NCBI RefSeq assembly: GCF_965224175.1
Contig: NZ_OZ245041.1
Span: forward strand, 5,022,001-5,086,000
Length of the DNA: 64,000 nucleotides
Origin: Kordia sp965224175
GTDB taxonomy: Bacteria > Bacteroidota > Bacteroidia > Flavobacteriales > Flavobacteriaceae
Direction of reading: 5' to 3'
The translations under genes were made by a program, and so were the position numbers. This document shows, in pieces, positions 33,979 through 42,665 of the stretch; position 1 is the stretch's first letter, and each line of letters starts with the position of its first letter. The notes below the pieces were generated by a model. That model was given only the letters and a program-made list of their open reading frames with translations. It was not told the DNA's origin and searched no databases.

Positions 33979-34794
33979 ATGGCAACTTACAAGAAAAGAG
34001 GATATAAAGTAAAGACCAAAGTAGAGAAAGAGAAGGAAGTTCCTGCTGAAGAAATAGAAAGTACAACAGCAGAAGTTTTTAATACTTTAGATGAAACTGC
34101 ATCCAAAACAGAAGAATGGGTAGCAGGTAACCAAAAGTATATCTTTGTAGGTATTGGAGCAATTGCTGTAATTCTTTTAGGATACTTAATTTACAGTAAA
34201 GTATTCTCAGCTCCGAAAGAAGTAGAAGCTGCAAACGAGGTTTTCCAAGCAAATTCATATTTTAATCAAGCAATCAATATCGACTTAAACCAAGATATGT
34301 TGAAAGGATTGGCTGCTAGAGATTCTTTATTCAACTTAGCATTAAACGGCGGAGGAGGAAAGTTTGGATATTTAAATATCATTTCTGAGTATGGAGGAAC
34401 AAATGCTGCAAACTTGGCAAACTATAGTGCAGGAATTGCATACTTAAACTTAAATGAATACAAATTAGCTGTAAAGCACTTACAGGAATTTAATTCTGAC
34501 GATATCATCATTGGAGCTAAAGCTAAAGGTGCCATTGGAGATGCTTTCATTCAGATGGAAGATCCAACAGTTGCTTTAGAATATTACGAAAAAGCATTCC
34601 AACACAGTGCAAACGATGCAACAACGCCAATTTACTTATACAAAGCAGGTGTAACTGCATTAGATATTGGAGAAGCTTCAAAAGCATTAAGCTATTTCAA
34701 AAGAATTGAAAATGAATATGCTTCTTTCAAAAATACTGCTGACGGAAAAATGTTAGATATTTATATAGGAAAAGCAGAAGCCTTGAATAACTAA
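33979..34794 (+). CDS. Membrane-anchored TPR protein, YfgM-like
   Basis: About 271 residues from ATG 33979; an exact -7 element TATTTTTG at 33951-33958 excludes the earlier in-frame start at 33895. A basic N-terminus and a Glu-rich segment are followed by a single membrane helix (IFVGIGAIAVILLGYLIY, about 75-92) and a periplasmic part with tetratricopeptide-type repeats (LANYSAGIAYLNLNEYKLAVKHL; PTVALEYYEKAF; SKALSYFKRIENEY). The organisation resembles YfgM/BamD-type scaffold proteins. It is 3 bases from ribH, so the two are co-transcribed; the gene pair is conserved in Flavobacteriia. Confidence 0.8.
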   Translation: MATYKKRGYKVKTKVEKEKEVPAEEIESTTAEVFNTLDETASKTEEWVAGNQKYIFVGIGAIAVILLGYLIYSKVFSAPKEVEAANEVFQANSYFNQAINIDLNQDMLKGLAARDSLFNLALNGGGGKFGYLNIISEYGGTNAANLANYSAGIAYLNLNEYKLAVKHLQEFNSDDIIIGAKAKGAIGDAFIQMEDPTVALEYYEKAFQHSANDATTPIYLYKAGVTALDIGEASKALSYFKRIENEYASFKNTADGKMLDIYIGKAEALNN

Positions 34795-34797
34795 ATT

Positions 34798-35283
34798 ATG
34801 GCTACAGTAAATAAAAATTTATCCACATACGATAAAGCTACAATCCCAAATGCGAAAGACTTTCGATTTGGGATTGTTGTTTCTGAGTGGAACGAGAATA
34901 TTACAGAAGGACTTTGTAAAGGAGCAATTGCTGCTTTAACAGAGAATGGAGTTGCAGAAGCAAACATTATTCGTTGGGATGTTCCAGGAAGCTACGAATT
35001 GGTATATGGAGCAAAACACATGCAAAAAACACAACAAGTTGATGCTATTATTGCTATAGGAAGTGTGATTCAAGGTGAAACAAAACATTTTGATTTTGTA
35101 TGTAGTGCTACAGCACAAGGAATTAAAGATTTAAATGTTCAATCGGATATTCCAGTAATTTTTTGTGTGTTAACAGACAATACGCTACAACAAGCTATTG
35201 ATCGTTCAGGAGGAAAACATGGAAACAAAGGAATTGAAGCTGCAATTGCTGCGATAAAAATGGCTGCATTGCGAAAACTTTAA
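34798..35283 (+). CDS. ribH: 6,7-dimethyl-8-ribityllumazine synthase
   Basis: A 161-residue RibH. The conserved parts are FGIVVSEWNENITEGL (substrate pocket), WDVPGSYELVYGAK, AIGSVIQGETKHFDFVC with the catalytic His, and IPVIFCVLTDNTLQQAIDRSGGKHGNKG. It condenses the pyrimidine and dihydroxybutanone phosphate in riboflavin synthesis and forms icosahedral or pentameric shells. The 14 residues before the core are typical of Bacteroidota RibH. A strong terminator follows. Confidence 0.96.
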   Translation: MATVNKNLSTYDKATIPNAKDFRFGIVVSEWNENITEGLCKGAIAALTENGVAEANIIRWDVPGSYELVYGAKHMQKTQQVDAIIAIGSVIQGETKHFDFVCSATAQGIKDLNVQSDIPVIFCVLTDNTLQQAIDRSGGKHGNKGIEAAIAAIKMAALRKL

Positions 35284-35308
35284 GTTTAGATCCCGATTTA
35301 AAAAATAG

Positions 35309-35341
35309 AAACCGTTACAAAATAAATGTAACGGTTTTTTT
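35309..35341 (+). terminator. Rho-independent terminator after ribH
   Basis: Perfect stem AAACCGTTACA/TGTAACGGTTT with loop AAATAAA and a T run. Confidence 0.88.
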
Positions 35342-35414
35342 ATGTGTATACTTTAATGAGTTGAATGTAGTCGAAATTCTCAAGAATTTTGTTTGCTATT
35401 ATAATTCATAAAAA

Positions 35415-35975
35415 CTATTCTTCCTCAGAAGAAGTTTCTGGAAGTTCAAAGAAGCTAAAAACAGAACCGCCATATCCTTTTGAAAAACTGAAATTAGCTA
35501 CATGCTCTAATTTCGTTTCTTTGGCGTGTTCAATAATCAAAAAACCACCTTCCAAAAGCAACGTTCGTTCAAAAACAGTAGTCGCTATTTTTTCAAACTG
35601 AGCCAAAGAAAATGCGTATGGTGGATCTGCAAAAATAATATCAGACTTCAAGTGTGTTCGGTCTAAAAACTTGTATACGTCACTTTTAATGGCATTAATA
35701 TCAAGATCAAGCATATCAGCTGTCTGTTTAATAAAACGCACGCAGCCGTAATCACCATCAATTGCTGTAATGTTTTCTGTTCCGCGAGAAGCAAATTCAT
35801 AACTTATATTTCCAGTTCCAGCAAATAAATCGAGTACGCTAATTTCATGGAAATAGAAATGATTATTCAAAATGTTGAATAAAGACTCCTTTGCCAAATC
35901 TGTAGTTGGTCGTACAGGTAGTTTTTTAGGAGCTGTTAATCGTCGTCCTTTATGCTTTCCAGAGATAATTCGCAT
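35415..35975 (-). CDS. rsmD: RsmD-type 16S rRNA (guanine-N2) methyltransferase
   Basis: A 186-residue methyltransferase of the RsmD family: N-terminal MRIISGKHKGRRL, the SAM motif VLDLFAGTGNISYEFASRG, acidic D in AIDGD, and the catalytic DPPYAF. It methylates G966 of 16S rRNA in the assembled small subunit. The gene begins right after the stop of the DUF3822 gene; both belong to a minus-strand unit of three genes. Confidence 0.92.
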   Translation of the reverse strand: MRIISGKHKGRRLTAPKKLPVRPTTDLAKESLFNILNNHFYFHEISVLDLFAGTGNISYEFASRGTENITAIDGDYGCVRFIKQTADMLDLDINAIKSDVYKFLDRTHLKSDIIFADPPYAFSLAQFEKIATTVFERTLLLEGGFLIIEHAKETKLEHVANFSFSKGYGGSVFSFFELPETSSEEE

Positions 35976-36815
35976 CTAAAAATTAGTTAATAAGGTGAAA
36001 TTGCGGTGACTTTCTGTTGGTGTTATAGCAGCGCTAAAATTAAAACTATAGTTTTTTTGTAAAAACGATACATTGCGCACATACGTATACGTTACACTAT
36101 ACAAAACATCTTTCTTGGTAATATCTCCTAAAAAGTATAATTGTAAAGTATCTGTATTTAATTGTAGCTGTTCGATTGTAAACAATAAGTAATAAATAAA
36201 ATCTTCTGAAGACGTATACTCAAAAGAATTGTATAAAATCAATTTTTTTTGTTGAATGACAACAATCTCAAACTGCTCCTTTTGTACATGTACATATACA
36301 GTAGATTCTTCACTTGAATTGGTAAGTTGAAAAATATTTTCTAACAAAATCGTTGCAAAATGTTTGTAATGAAACGCGCCATATTTCTCAAAAAGTAAAT
36401 TATTAACGTTCACATACGGAATATATACATTCACCATGTCATTATTAGCAATAACGTCAAAGGTCATGTAGTCATTTGCTAGAATTTTATTGTTGTATTT
36501 TAAATAATCTGCAAGGTTTTTATCTGAAAACAACGGTTTTGGTACAAATGTAGAAAGTGTATTGATGTGACTTACGGTTACCGATTGAAACGACTGATCA
36601 AAAAGATCGTTGTGTTTTTCAAATATAGAAACGATTTCGCTTTCTAACTGTAAAGGATTTGTAACATTCGAAAACGGAAAATGTTGCAATGCAGTAATTG
36701 TATTATCAATTGTATTTAGGATACAAAAAGAAAGTCCATTCAGTGATATCTGAATGGACAACTTATTAAGATTTGTTTGATCTTCTATATGTTTATTTGT
36801 TGTTTCCAATTTCAT
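35976..36815 (-). CDS. DUF3822 family protein
   Basis: About 280 residues, starting at MKLETTNKHIEDQTN (36815; a further Met lies at 36842). The phrase KLSIQISLNGLSFCILNT near the start is the DUF3822 signature, and the rest alternates beta strands with helices in an actin-like pattern as in this family; no catalytic residues are recognised. The gene overlaps the end of the upstream gene by about 20 bases. The stable link with rsmD in Flavobacteriia is the only hint to its job. Confidence 0.78.
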   Translation of the reverse strand: MKLETTNKHIEDQTNLNKLSIQISLNGLSFCILNTIDNTITALQHFPFSNVTNPLQLESEIVSIFEKHNDLFDQSFQSVTVSHINTLSTFVPKPLFSDKNLADYLKYNNKILANDYMTFDVIANNDMVNVYIPYVNVNNLLFEKYGAFHYKHFATILLENIFQLTNSSEESTVYVHVQKEQFEIVVIQQKKLILYNSFEYTSSEDFIYYLLFTIEQLQLNTDTLQLYFLGDITKKDVLYSVTYTYVRNVSFLQKNYSFNFSAAITPTESHRNFTLLTNF

Positions 36816-37650
36816 AGCTTGTTGGCCAGTTTCCACTATCACTTACTTTATCTAGTGATCCAACGAAAATTTCTTTACCATCAACTTCATCAACAGAAAT
36901 TACTCTTTGCTCTTGTAATAATAAATCTTTGTTTTGATCATGTAAAACGATGTCTTTCGCAACAGAAACTTTAAATACAGGCGCTGTATATCCATTTACG
37001 ATAAGTGAATCAACTTTCATTTTAAATGTTTCTGAATCGTTTTTAGCGTATGGTACAAACTTCATTTTCTTGTAACGATCACTACCTTTAAAAAGTGAAT
37101 CTCTTACAGGTTTAAAACTTAATGTATCAATAATTACAACTTCTTTAAGTTTATCAATCTTATATACTTTATCAAATTCAGTATAACTAGAATCTCTCTT
37201 TTCGATGATAGCAAACTCAGCAGTTTCAACAAAACTTTCTAATGCAGAGAAGTTTGTTGCATACTTTCCAGTAATGGTCTTGTGAGCTAATTGTGCGTCT
37301 CTAATATCTTTTAAATTATCAATAACAGCAGTATAACGCTTTACTTTTTCCTGCTTAAACTGAACAGGTGCCATAATTGACGTATAAATTTTATATCCGA
37401 AAAATATTGATGCACCCACAAAAATCAACGAGAATATTGGTCTCACTTTACGTGGAATTACTTTTTCAATTAAAAATAGAAGTCCAATAGCTACAACTAA
37501 AGCTACCACTAATATAATTGGCGTTTTAAGAGCTTGGAAAGAACCTTTCTCTACTACTTCACTATTCTGAGCTATCGATAAAGCTGGAAGAAGTAGGAAA
37601 GCAGTTACTAATGATAAGACTAAATTGAATTTTTGTTTTACGTGTTTCAT
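36793..37650 (-). CDS. Membrane protein with pilin-like soluble domain
   Basis: A 285-residue protein: a signal-type start (LVTAFLLLPALSIAQ), then two hydrophobic helices (about 43-63 and 71-90) and a soluble domain beginning with QEKVKRYTAVIDNLKDIRDA and HKTITGKYATNFSALESFVE. A long helix followed by a GKY.TNF..LESF element resembles the N-terminal layout of type II secretion pseudopilins, but there is no prepilin peptidase site. The function is unknown; the gene is translationally coupled to DUF3822 and divergent from the helicase gene. Confidence 0.6.
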   Translation of the reverse strand: MKHVKQKFNLVLSLVTAFLLLPALSIAQNSEVVEKGSFQALKTPIILVVALVVAIGLLFLIEKVIPRKVRPIFSLIFVGASIFFGYKIYTSIMAPVQFKQEKVKRYTAVIDNLKDIRDAQLAHKTITGKYATNFSALESFVETAEFAIIEKRDSSYTEFDKVYKIDKLKEVVIIDTLSFKPVRDSLFKGSDRYKKMKFVPYAKNDSETFKMKVDSLIVNGYTAPVFKVSVAKDIVLHDQNKDLLLQEQRVISVDEVDGKEIFVGSLDKVSDSGNWPTSYEIGNNK

Positions 37651-37839
37651 CTCTATTAAGAATAGTTTTGTTTTAAGAACATCAATATACGCAAATCTAC
37701 AATTTTTTTTTAATCGTAAAAGTATTTCCGCAAAAAAAGCATGTTATATTTATAAAAAATTAAATGATACGGATTCATTCAAATTACTTTTCTATTTTCG
37801 CTTTAAAATATCGAACAACAAGACGATAACGCTACATTC

Positions 37840-39264
37840 ATGGATACAACTACATTTTATAAATTATTGAAAAGTAAATTCCCGCACGAAGTTACTTTCA
37901 AACAAGATGTAGTATTACACAAACTTTGCGAGTTTATTTTTGGTGACGATAGAGACGCTTTGTTTCTACTAAAAGGATATGCTGGAACGGGAAAAACTAC
38001 AACTATTGGTACGTTAGTAACGCATTTGTGGCACACCAAAAAGAAGTCTGTTTTGCTTGCGCCAACAGGTCGTGCAGCAAAAGTAATCAGTAATTATTCC
38101 AAGCGAGAAGCGCACACCATACATAGAAAAATATATTTTCCAAAAAAAGATAAAGGTGGCGGTGTGAGTTTTGTATTGCAGCCTAACAAGCATCGTGATA
38201 CACTTTTTATTGTAGATGAAGCTTCTATGATTCCAGATTCGCCAAGTGATTCCAAACTGTTTGAAAACGGTTCTTTGTTAGATGATTTAATGACATATGT
38301 CTATTCTGGACATAAATGCAAACTGATTTTAATTGGAGATACAGCGCAGTTGCCGCCAGTAAAACTAGATATAAGTCCTGCGTTAGATGAACGTACGCTA
38401 GAATTGAATTATGATAAAAATGTCACCGTAATTGAATTAGATGAAGTAGTGCGTCAAGGTTCAGATTCAGGAATTTTAGTCAATGCAACGAACTTACGCG
38501 AACAATTACACGATCAATTTTACGCAGAATATAAGTTTCAACTTTCTTCATTTCCAGATATTATTCGATTGATTGATGGTTATGAAATTCAAGATGCTAT
38601 CAGCGAATCATATTCTGATAGTGGAAAAGAAGAAATGGCAATCATAGTACGATCCAACAAAAGAGCTAATATCTACAATCAACAAATACGCAGTCGCATC
38701 TTATTCAATGAAAACGAATTAGCTTCAGGTGATTATCTGATGGTTGTAAAAAACAATTACTTTTGGTTGCCAGCAACTTCCGAAGCAGGATTCGTCGCCA
38801 ATGGTGATATTATAGAAGTTTTGGAAATCTTTGCAATCAAAGAATTATATGGTTTTCGCTTTGCAGAAGTAAAAATACGAATGGTCGATTATCCAAATCA
38901 AAAACCTTTGGAAACTGTTTTACTTTTAGATACAATACATGCAGAAACACCAGCATTATCCTATGAAGATGGAAATCGCCTGTATCAAGAAGTGATGAAT
39001 GATTATGCGGACGAAACCTCAAAATACAAGAAATTTCTAAAAGTAAAAGGGAACAAATATTTCAACGCATTGCAAGTAAAATTTAGTTATGCAATTACCT
39101 GCCACAAATCGCAAGGTGGACAATGGAAAACGGTTTTCATAGAACAGCCTTACTTGCCTAATGGAGTAGGAAAAGAGTATATGCGTTGGTTATATACAGC
39201 GATGACGCGTGCACAAGAAAAACTCTATCTTATTGGGTTTTCTGATGATTTTTTCATCGAATAA
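37840..39264 (+). CDS. RecD-like superfamily 1 DNA helicase
   Basis: A 474-residue helicase. Walker A is GYAGTGKTT (about 46-54), motif Ia follows in LLAPTGRAAKVIS, Walker B is IVDEASMI, motif III is LILIGDTAQLPPV, and the C-terminal UvrD_C_2 part has AITCHKSQGGQWKTVFIE and RWLYTAMTRAQEKLYLIGF. All motifs needed for ATP-driven unwinding are present. It is shorter than RecD2 and lacks long N-terminal domains. Single gene, divergent from the membrane protein gene. Confidence 0.9.
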   Translation: MDTTTFYKLLKSKFPHEVTFKQDVVLHKLCEFIFGDDRDALFLLKGYAGTGKTTTIGTLVTHLWHTKKKSVLLAPTGRAAKVISNYSKREAHTIHRKIYFPKKDKGGGVSFVLQPNKHRDTLFIVDEASMIPDSPSDSKLFENGSLLDDLMTYVYSGHKCKLILIGDTAQLPPVKLDISPALDERTLELNYDKNVTVIELDEVVRQGSDSGILVNATNLREQLHDQFYAEYKFQLSSFPDIIRLIDGYEIQDAISESYSDSGKEEMAIIVRSNKRANIYNQQIRSRILFNENELASGDYLMVVKNNYFWLPATSEAGFVANGDIIEVLEIFAIKELYGFRFAEVKIRMVDYPNQKPLETVLLLDTIHAETPALSYEDGNRLYQEVMNDYADETSKYKKFLKVKGNKYFNALQVKFSYAITCHKSQGGQWKTVFIEQPYLPNGVGKEYMRWLYTAMTRAQEKLYLIGFSDDFFIE

Positions 39265-39276
39265 CTCCATTTCAAG

Positions 39277-39304
39277 TTTCTGACATTTCACGGAATTACG
39301 ATAT
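39277..39304 (+). repeat. TTTCACGGAAT box, copy 1
   Basis: The 20 bases TTTCTGACATTTCACGGAAT match copy 2 at 39371 in 18 positions; the next bases (ATAT at the end) are also shared. Both lie upstream of the lipoprotein gene at 39467, 94 bases apart (about nine helical turns). Confidence 0.5.
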
Positions 39305-39370
39305 TTAATTTTTGCCACTTTTTTTGCCTATTTTTTATAACTGAAGCCTAAAAAAGATCATTTTTTTTAA

Positions 39371-39397
39371 TTTCTGATGTTTCACGGAATCGTCATA
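39371..39397 (+). repeat. TTTCACGGAAT box, copy 2
   Basis: TTTCTGATGTTTCACGGAAT, differing from copy 1 in two adjacent bases. It is about 70 bases before the start codon at 39467. It may be a regulator site or the remains of a duplicated promoter. Confidence 0.5.
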
Positions 39398-39466
39398 TGC
39401 ATTCCTATTATCTCTCTTCATAGCACATTACTTTAGCATCATTATTAAATCAAAAACTTATTAATT

Positions 39467-40036
39467 ATGAAAAAATTATCCCTTTGCTTAGTTGCAATAT
39501 GCTTTACTGTTTTTAGTTGTGTAAAAGATGATATAAACACACCAGAAGAAGAATTAAACGTAAAAACACCAGAAGACATCTCAAAAAGATACTCAAGAAC
39601 TTGTACAGCGGTCGATTATATTGCCAATGACTATTTTGATACGATTGATGATTTGTACGGAATCTGGGAACCTGGAGTTGGTAGTTACACGAACGGAATC
39701 TTAGATAGACTCATCAATTGTCCACCAGTTGCCATAGAAAACTGTAATAGAGATTGTAATAGTGTCACAGAATATTTAGTTGATATGGATAACATGTCAT
39801 TCAATCTATTTGACTATGACGGACCAGATACAGTATTTACTGCAGCATTGCAAATGCAAATTGTAAATGATATGAAAGCCTATGCACTAGCACAAGCGCC
39901 AATGTGTGGAAATCGAAAAATGATTCCAGTATCTTACAATTTAGATTATATTTATACTTCTTCAGGGACACTTTATACTACAGCAAATGTAACCTATGTT
40001 GCGCCATGTAATTATAGTAATTTATTGAGTAAATAA
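39467..40036 (+). CDS. Hypothetical Cys-rich lipoprotein
   Basis: A 189-residue protein with lipobox TVFSC (Cys18) and a short acidic linker. The mature part has seven Cys (including CPPVAIENCNRDC and APMCGN) and a hydrophobic C-terminal part with repeated Tyr-Thr pairs. No family recognised. Cys pairs suggest disulphide bonds in the periplasm or on the surface. Two near-identical boxes upstream (39277, 39371) and a UUCG terminator downstream show that it is a complete, individually transcribed gene. Confidence 0.6.
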   Translation: MKKLSLCLVAICFTVFSCVKDDINTPEEELNVKTPEDISKRYSRTCTAVDYIANDYFDTIDDLYGIWEPGVGSYTNGILDRLINCPPVAIENCNRDCNSVTEYLVDMDNMSFNLFDYDGPDTVFTAALQMQIVNDMKAYALAQAPMCGNRKMIPVSYNLDYIYTSSGTLYTTANVTYVAPCNYSNLLSK

Positions 40037-40059
40037 AGACTTTCAAAATATAGGATTAT

Positions 40060-40085
40060 GAGCGAACTTCGGTTCGCTTTTTTTA
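40060..40085 (+). terminator. UUCG-type terminator after the lipoprotein gene
   Basis: Stem AGCGAAC/GTTCGCT with TTCG at the loop and a long T run. A very stable tetraloop hairpin. Confidence 0.9.
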
Positions 40086-40298
40086 TGTTTTTTCGTTTAA
40101 TACTACTAGTTTCTATCAAACAAACACGGCAAAACAGAAGCGTTATAAGTCAACTACTTCAAGGCAAGTCCACAAAGCATTTTTAGGCAAGTGTCGAAAC
40201 ATTTAAATCTCGATTATAGAGTAAACTTGAATAAAAACAAGGTTAAAATAATTTTTCCTACTTTTAAAAAAATTAACAATCAATAAAACCAATACTGC

Positions 40299-41192
40299 AT
40301 GCAAAATTTATACTACAAGCCTTCAGGTAAAACTTCCCCTATTAGTTTATTATTTTTATTGATAGCAATTGCTATTGGAGCGCCAATTATAGCGTTCATT
40401 TATAGTTATGCTATTTTATATATTCCGCTTATTTATCTAAACATTCTTTGCTTATTTGGAGCTGCCTTTGGAATAGGATTCGTAGCAAATTTTGTTGTAG
40501 GTATGGGAAAAGTTCGAAATAAAACAGTAGCCATGATATTTGGCTTAATTGTCGGACTTGCAGGTTTGTACGTAAGTTGGGTAGTGTGGATTTATGATCA
40601 TGCAAACGCCTCAGCATTTGTAGAAGTATCTTATATGGATTTGCTCACAAACCCGAAAGCTCTTTGGGGAATTATCTGGGAAATTAATGTGCATGGAACT
40701 TGGGGAATTGGTAGAAGCGGTGGTGCCGTAGACGGAATCATGTTAACCATAGTTTGGATAATTGAAGCATTAGCGATTGTAGGTGTATCTGTATTTTTTG
40801 CCTATTCAAAAGCATGTGAGCCATATTTAGAAAATGATGATGATTGGGCAGAAACGACTAAAATTGGACCTTTTGAGCTTATTGAAGATATTACAAGTTT
40901 AAAACAAGAATTAGAAACTCAAAAGTATGAACAATTACATGCACTGCCGAAAGAAGAAGCAGGAAGAACAAAATCTTACACAAGCTTGTTATTGTACCAC
41001 GGACAAAAAAAGGAACAAGCCAAAGAATTCTATCTAACGGTAAACAACATGATGGAAGATTATGACAAAGATGGAAAACTAAGTTTCGATGAAAAAACAC
41101 AAATTAGTTTCATAAGAATAAGCAAAGAAGCTGGACAACAACTCTTTGCAAGAAAAAATACAATGTTGCCAGCTGGCGCAACCGAAGAATAA
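40299..41192 (+). CDS. Multi-pass membrane protein with C-terminal EF-hand loop
   Basis: A 297-residue protein with four membrane helices (about 15-38, 41-66, 76-98, 148-168) and a soluble C-terminal region. Residues 254-265 (DYDKDGKLSFDE) are a canonical 12-residue EF-hand calcium loop: D254, D256, D258, G259 and E265 in the ligand positions, after a helix and before another. Only one loop is visible, so dimerisation or a degenerate partner would be needed for normal cooperative binding. Function unknown; a calcium-sensing membrane protein is an inference. It is divergent in class from its neighbours and precedes kdsB by 50 bases. Confidence 0.6.
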   Translation: MQNLYYKPSGKTSPISLLFLLIAIAIGAPIIAFIYSYAILYIPLIYLNILCLFGAAFGIGFVANFVVGMGKVRNKTVAMIFGLIVGLAGLYVSWVVWIYDHANASAFVEVSYMDLLTNPKALWGIIWEINVHGTWGIGRSGGAVDGIMLTIVWIIEALAIVGVSVFFAYSKACEPYLENDDDWAETTKIGPFELIEDITSLKQELETQKYEQLHALPKEEAGRTKSYTSLLLYHGQKKEQAKEFYLTVNNMMEDYDKDGKLSFDEKTQISFIRISKEAGQQLFARKNTMLPAGATEE

Positions 41193-41223
41193 TTGAGAAT
41201 CTTACATTAAAGTTGTACTTTTG
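41193..41223 (+). promoter_or_regulatory. Flavobacterial-type promoter of kdsB
   Basis: TTG at 41193-41195, 20 bases, then TACTTTTG at 41216-41223. The transcript would start near 41230 and leave a leader of about 15 bases before the TTG start codon at 41245. The promoter begins right after the stop of the EF-hand gene, so kdsB is not only read through. Confidence 0.75.
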
Positions 41224-41244
41224 AGATCATAAAAATTACTGCCT

Positions 41245-41973
41245 TTGAAAATTATAGCAATGATTCCTGCACGATATGCAGCTTCCCGATTTCCAGGAAA
41301 GCTCATGCAAGATTTGCACGGAAAAACCGTAATTACGCGAACCTATGAAGCCACCGTTGCTACAGGTTTGTTTGAAGAAGTCTATGTGGTAACTGATAGC
41401 GATATCATTCGTGAAGAAGTTAGCAGTCATGGCGGAAAAGTGATCATGAGTAAAAAAGAACATGAATCTGGTAGTGATCGTATTGCAGAAGCTGTTCAAG
41501 ATGTAGAAGCTGATATTGTGATTAATGTGCAAGGTGATGAACCTTTCACAGAAAAAGCAAGCTTAGAAAAAGTGATCAATGTATTTTATGACGATCCGAA
41601 CAAAGAAATAGACTTAGCTTCTTTAATGGTAGAAATCAAAGATTGGGACGAAATCAACAATCCAAATACAGTAAAAGTTATTGTGGATCAACGTAATTTT
41701 GCTTTATACTTTTCTCGTTCCCCAATTCCTTTTCCAAGAGATAAAAATGCTGGCGCCAAATATTATAAACACAAAGGTATTTATGCATTCAGAAAACAAG
41801 CATTGCTAGATTTTGCTGAATTGCCTATGAAAATGTTGGAAGCCACAGAAAAAATTGAATGCATTCGTTATCTAGAATTTGGGAAAAAGATAAAAATGGT
41901 AGAAACGACGGTAGAAGGTGTTGAAATTGATACGCCTGAAGACTTAGAACGTGCAAAAAAAGAGTGGAAATAA
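41245..41973 (+). CDS. kdsB: CMP-KDO synthetase
   Basis: A 242-residue nucleotidyltransferase that activates KDO (or 8-amino-KDO) with CTP for LPS synthesis. Motifs: IAMIPARYAASRFPGK at the start, VVTDSD, HESGSDRIAEA, VNVQGDEPF, FSRSPIPFPRD, YKHKGIYAF and EIDTPEDLE at the end. The start codon is probably TTG 41245, because MKIIAMIPAR fits homologues; ATG 41260 is the alternative. It overlaps the HAD gene by one base and is the first of a unit that also holds a KdnB-like gene. Confidence 0.93.
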   Translation: MKIIAMIPARYAASRFPGKLMQDLHGKTVITRTYEATVATGLFEEVYVVTDSDIIREEVSSHGGKVIMSKKEHESGSDRIAEAVQDVEADIVINVQGDEPFTEKASLEKVINVFYDDPNKEIDLASLMVEIKDWDEINNPNTVKVIVDQRNFALYFSRSPIPFPRDKNAGAKYYKHKGIYAFRKQALLDFAELPMKMLEATEKIECIRYLEFGKKIKMVETTVEGVEIDTPEDLERAKKEWK

Positions 41974-42665
41974 TGAAGTATGATCACATAAAAGTCATTG
42001 CTTTTGATGCAGATGATACACTTTGGGTAAACGAAACGTATTTCAGAGACGTTGAGCACAAATTTGCCAAATTACTATCTGCGTATGAAACTGAAAATAC
42101 AATTGATCAGGAGTTGTTTAAAATGGAAATGAAAAATCTTCCTATTTATGGCTACGGAATCAAAGGTTTCATGCTATCGATGGTAGAAAGTGCGATCGAA
42201 TTATCAAACGGGAAAATTTCTAACAAAGTACTTTCTGAAATCATAGAATTAGGAAAAGAAATGATTTCCATGCCTGTAGAATTACTAGATGGAATAGAAG
42301 AAGTTTTGGAAGCATTGAGCAAAAAATATAGATTATTAGTCTTAACGAAAGGCGATTTACTCGATCAAGAACGCAAACTAGAAAAATCTGGTTTGACCAA
42401 ATACTTTCATCATGTAGAAGTGATGAGTGATAAAAAAGAAAAAAATTATAAAGATTTACTCGATCATTTAGAAATAAATGTAAGCGAGTTTTTAATGATT
42501 GGAAATTCATTAAAGTCTGATGTATTGCCAATTATCAACATAGGAGGAAAAGCAATTCATGTACCATTTCATACAACTTGGCAACATGAAACTGTTTCGC
42601 CACATGAAGAATCTGATGCGTATGATGTCGTAAAAAGCATTACTGAAGTGTTAAACTATGTGTAA
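41973..42665 (+). CDS. HAD family hydrolase
   Basis: About 230 residues from ATG 41973 (TAATG overlap with kdsB; a GTG at 41964 is a poorer start). D12 and D14 in AFDADDTLW are the nucleophile and acid of the HAD fold; VLTKGDLLDQ has the Thr/Lys region and FLMIGNSLKSDV the metal-binding end. Cap domain between about 20 and 95, so it is a subfamily I (YjjG-like) phosphatase with a small-molecule substrate. It could act on a KDO-related phosphate given the neighbours, but KdsC proteins are capless; that role is therefore not supported. Confidence 0.8.
   Translation: MKYDHIKVIAFDADDTLWVNETYFRDVEHKFAKLLSAYETENTIDQELFKMEMKNLPIYGYGIKGFMLSMVESAIELSNGKISNKVLSEIIELGKEMISMPVELLDGIEEVLEALSKKYRLLVLTKGDLLDQERKLEKSGLTKYFHHVEVMSDKKEKNYKDLLDHLEINVSEFLMIGNSLKSDVLPIINIGGKAIHVPFHTTWQHETVSPHEESDAYDVVKSITEVLNYV

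Noticed and set aside
41973..42665. KdsC (KDO 8-phosphate phosphatase)
   Set aside because: KdsC is short and has no cap domain; this protein has an N-terminal nucleophile followed by a clear helical cap region.
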